Positions 19,641 to 21,197 of a stretch of DNA of 21,197 nucleotides are shown one piece after another. Numbering within the stretch: position 1 is the stretch's first letter; each line of letters begins with the position of its first letter. The notes beneath the pieces were generated by a model. That model saw only the letters and a list, made by a program, of their open reading frames with translations, had not been told where the DNA came from and searched no databases. A program made the position numbers and the translations under genes. The stretch is from NCBI RefSeq assembly GCF_001039355.2, contig NW_019775070.1:324845-346041 (forward strand). The letters run 5' to 3'. Source of the DNA: Lingula anatina. Taxonomy: Eukaryota; Brachiopoda; Lingulata; Lingulida; Lingulidae.

Positions 19641-19974
19641 GTTTCAGGTGGATTAAATGCTTTTCTTGTTGTCATTCATTAACCAATCAAATTGACAGGA
19701 GAGCGCGTGGACGTGCCCGCTGGCAACAGGTGCCTGCAATTTTGCACCTTCATTTCAGAAGAGCTACACAACATCCGGAAATCTAATCCTCTCGAGTGAG
19801 TCAGATATCCAGACGAATAATCAGTAAGTAAGCGAAGTTTTGATCTTCCGCGTGCCAGCCTCTACAGCCACAAGATGTAATAATTGGAGTAAAAAAACCT
19901 CAGTAGATTAGATAATGTAGCGTCGTCAAGTGGAATACAAGAAGCAGAGATAATGCAGAGCACAAAATCAGACG
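19640..19974 (+). CDS. Possible promoter and first coding exon of an unknown downstream gene
   Basis: A GC-richer segment with CCAAT (19683), GCGCGTGG and an ETS-like CCGGAAAT precedes an ATG at 19953. The frame MQSTKSD ends one base into the next codon at a GGTGAGG donor (19975). This is typical of a short first coding exon whose partner lies beyond the window or in the following intron. Only seven full codons are visible, so neither product nor reality can be judged. Confidence 0.22.
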
Positions 19975-20418
19975 GTGAGGAGTTATGAGTTGTTTACAAA
20001 AAGCGTGAAATTTTAATTGTGAATGGTAGTGTAATTCTACTAATTGAGCATTTTCCCACAGTATTTGACATTTAGTTCAGTTAATGAGATTTGTGTGAGA
20101 ATTGAACCCCTGATCTCGACAATATAGTATATGTGGATCTCATCAGCTGATCATGGTGACGCTTTGACAGAGGTACTATGTAGTGATATCAGGCGCTTGT
20201 CACAAATTAAGTCCCCTCTAGCTTTCTATTCTCGTGATATCAAGTTTCAACAGATTGCACTTATAAATGTGTCATGTTTTTTACTTTGACATTTATTTGC
20301 TGTTTTTGAACAAGATGGAAGTGATCAACGAAATTTGGTCCACTTTTTCAAAGTTGTCTTACAAAGGTTACAGTTGCTATAGCATTTGATCAACCTTCTA
20401 TAGAATACACCATCCTCC
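19975..20418. other. No recognised gene
   Basis: AT-rich sequence with no supported exon. It would be intron 1 if the first exon ending at 19974 is real. Confidence 0.5.
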
Positions 20419-20766
20419 ATCTTAAAGTGATAATAACTCTTCGTTTCGGCCAAAAAATGAATTTTCCTGGAGTAAACAACAATTTTCCCATACTTACCAA
20501 TGGTTAATGAATCCATTTTTACATTCAAAGTTAGTCCCTGTTTTTTTTCTAAAAAGTTTGGTTTTTTGTTAAAATCTCTTAAGAGATTTTAACATAGTAT
20601 AGCCATCAATGGAGGTCACGTGGTCAAAAGACAAGCTCAGATATCAGAATAATAGCTATAACAGCTGTTTTTGTGGGAAAACAGAATATATTATATTTTT
20701 ATGAGTCACTCACAATGTTTTTATTGTGAAATACAGATTTCATACGAAGAGTTATTATCCCTTTAA
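20419..20766. repeat. Foldback-like segment centred on a 26-bp perfect palindrome
   Basis: TTAAAGTGATAATAACTCTTCGT near 20421-20443 (given here only to locate it; the shared core is GATAATAACTCTTCGT) recurs inverted at about 20743-20765. Between them, 20568-20593 is a perfect palindrome with half-site GTTAAAATCTCTT. The remaining arm sequence does not pair well. It may be a decayed foldback element. Confidence 0.5.
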
Positions 20767-20908
20767 TAATACCATTGTTGTTTTATCAATATCTTCAAAT
20801 ATTGAGGTAATTCACCTGAACATATATAGCTTCGATGGATTTGACATTGGTGATAAGTCTGCTGTTCACAATTTCATGCACTATTGTCCTGTATTTTTGA
20901 GAGTTTAG

Positions 20909-20944
20909 TGTGTGTGTGTGTGTTGGGGGTGAGGGGAGGGGGGG
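20909..20944 (+). repeat. GT microsatellite followed by a G-rich tract
   Basis: (GT)7 is followed by G runs of 5, 4 and 7 separated by TGA and A, a possible G-quadruplex on the plus strand if the last run is split. No gene is seen from 20767 to the MITE fragment at 21136. Confidence 0.8.
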
Positions 20945-21135
20945 CACGATGTATTGAAAATATGTTGATTGACTTTACTAACTGTCTGCAGAAAACAGCA
21001 TTTATAGAAAATATGAAGAAAGAACCTTTTTCCCCTCCCAGGGCGCTCTTTCCATTTCAGTAAAACTCTATTTTTGAACATTGTCAGCAGGTTTTCTCTT
21101 ATCTCTCATTGTATGACCCATTAAGTAGTTTTATT

Positions 21136-21197
21136 AGGCCTGCAGCCAGCAGTTTCATTGAAGAGAGATTATTTTCTGGAAAAGTAGACCTTTTAAC
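21136..21197 (+). mobile_element. MITE-like element, copy 3 (cut by window end)
   Basis: Starts AGGCCTGCAGCCAGCAGTTTC, like the left terminus at 4445, and continues with CTGGAAAAGTAGACCTTTT in the order seen in copies 1 and 2. Same orientation as both. The right end lies outside the window. Confidence 0.7.

Noticed and set aside
20325-20908. Short ORFs in the right flank (67 and 60 codons)
   Set aside because: Both lie in the foldback-like repeat or AT-rich DNA and resemble no protein.
1-21197. tRNA, rRNA or CRISPR arrays
   Set aside because: No cloverleaf with A/B boxes, no rRNA-like sequence and no spaced identical repeats were seen. The 16-bp units at 2233 are contiguous without spacers.

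Overview
The window is AT-rich animal nuclear DNA. It has spliced genes with GT-AG introns, many microsatellites, MITE/SINE-like repeats and a LINE remnant. The predicted proteins are clearly metazoan. Repeat style and gene content suggest a marine invertebrate, possibly a mollusc or other lophotrochozoan, but the sequence does not fix the phylum.

Two complete protein-coding genes occupy the centre in a head-to-head pair, with 270 bp between their start codons. On the minus strand (12788 down to 2709) is a full 18-exon gene for ATG7, the E1-like enzyme of autophagy. All exon joins keep phase and give 695 residues, close to the roughly 700 of animal ATG7, with the nucleotide-binding loop, adenylation-domain motifs, paired cysteines, catalytic cysteine and acidic C-terminus present. 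On the plus strand (13059 to 17626) is a 6-exon gene for a brambleberry/KAR5/GEX1-family nuclear-envelope fusion protein: signal peptide, six-cysteine lumenal domain, coiled coil, three membrane segments, then a Ser/Asp-rich tail with an AT-hook-like motif and a YNLRPR motif. The shared intergenic segment carries ETS-, CCAAT- and YY1-like motifs and probably serves as a bidirectional promoter.

Left flank (1-2677): a GT/GA microsatellite, a decayed LINE reverse-transcriptase C-terminus (606-836), a 23-C tract, a five-copy 16-bp tandem repeat and otherwise no recognisable gene. ATG7 introns hold a partial tandem copy of exon 13, two copies of a MITE-like element lying just beyond 5' splice sites, a SINE-like insertion with target-site duplication in an ATATC satellite, and a foldback. 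Brambleberry intron 5 contains nuclear-receptor-type half-sites and a possible antisense exon (16684-16859).

Right flank (17627-21197): 3' UTR/intergenic DNA with a 16-bp perfect inverted repeat enclosing CT/TA/T tracts, a possible promoter and first exon of another plus-strand gene (about 19640-19974), a foldback-like segment centred on a 26-bp palindrome, and a third copy of the MITE cut by the window end. The two main genes act in different processes (autophagy conjugation; nuclear-envelope fusion). Only their shared promoter links them.
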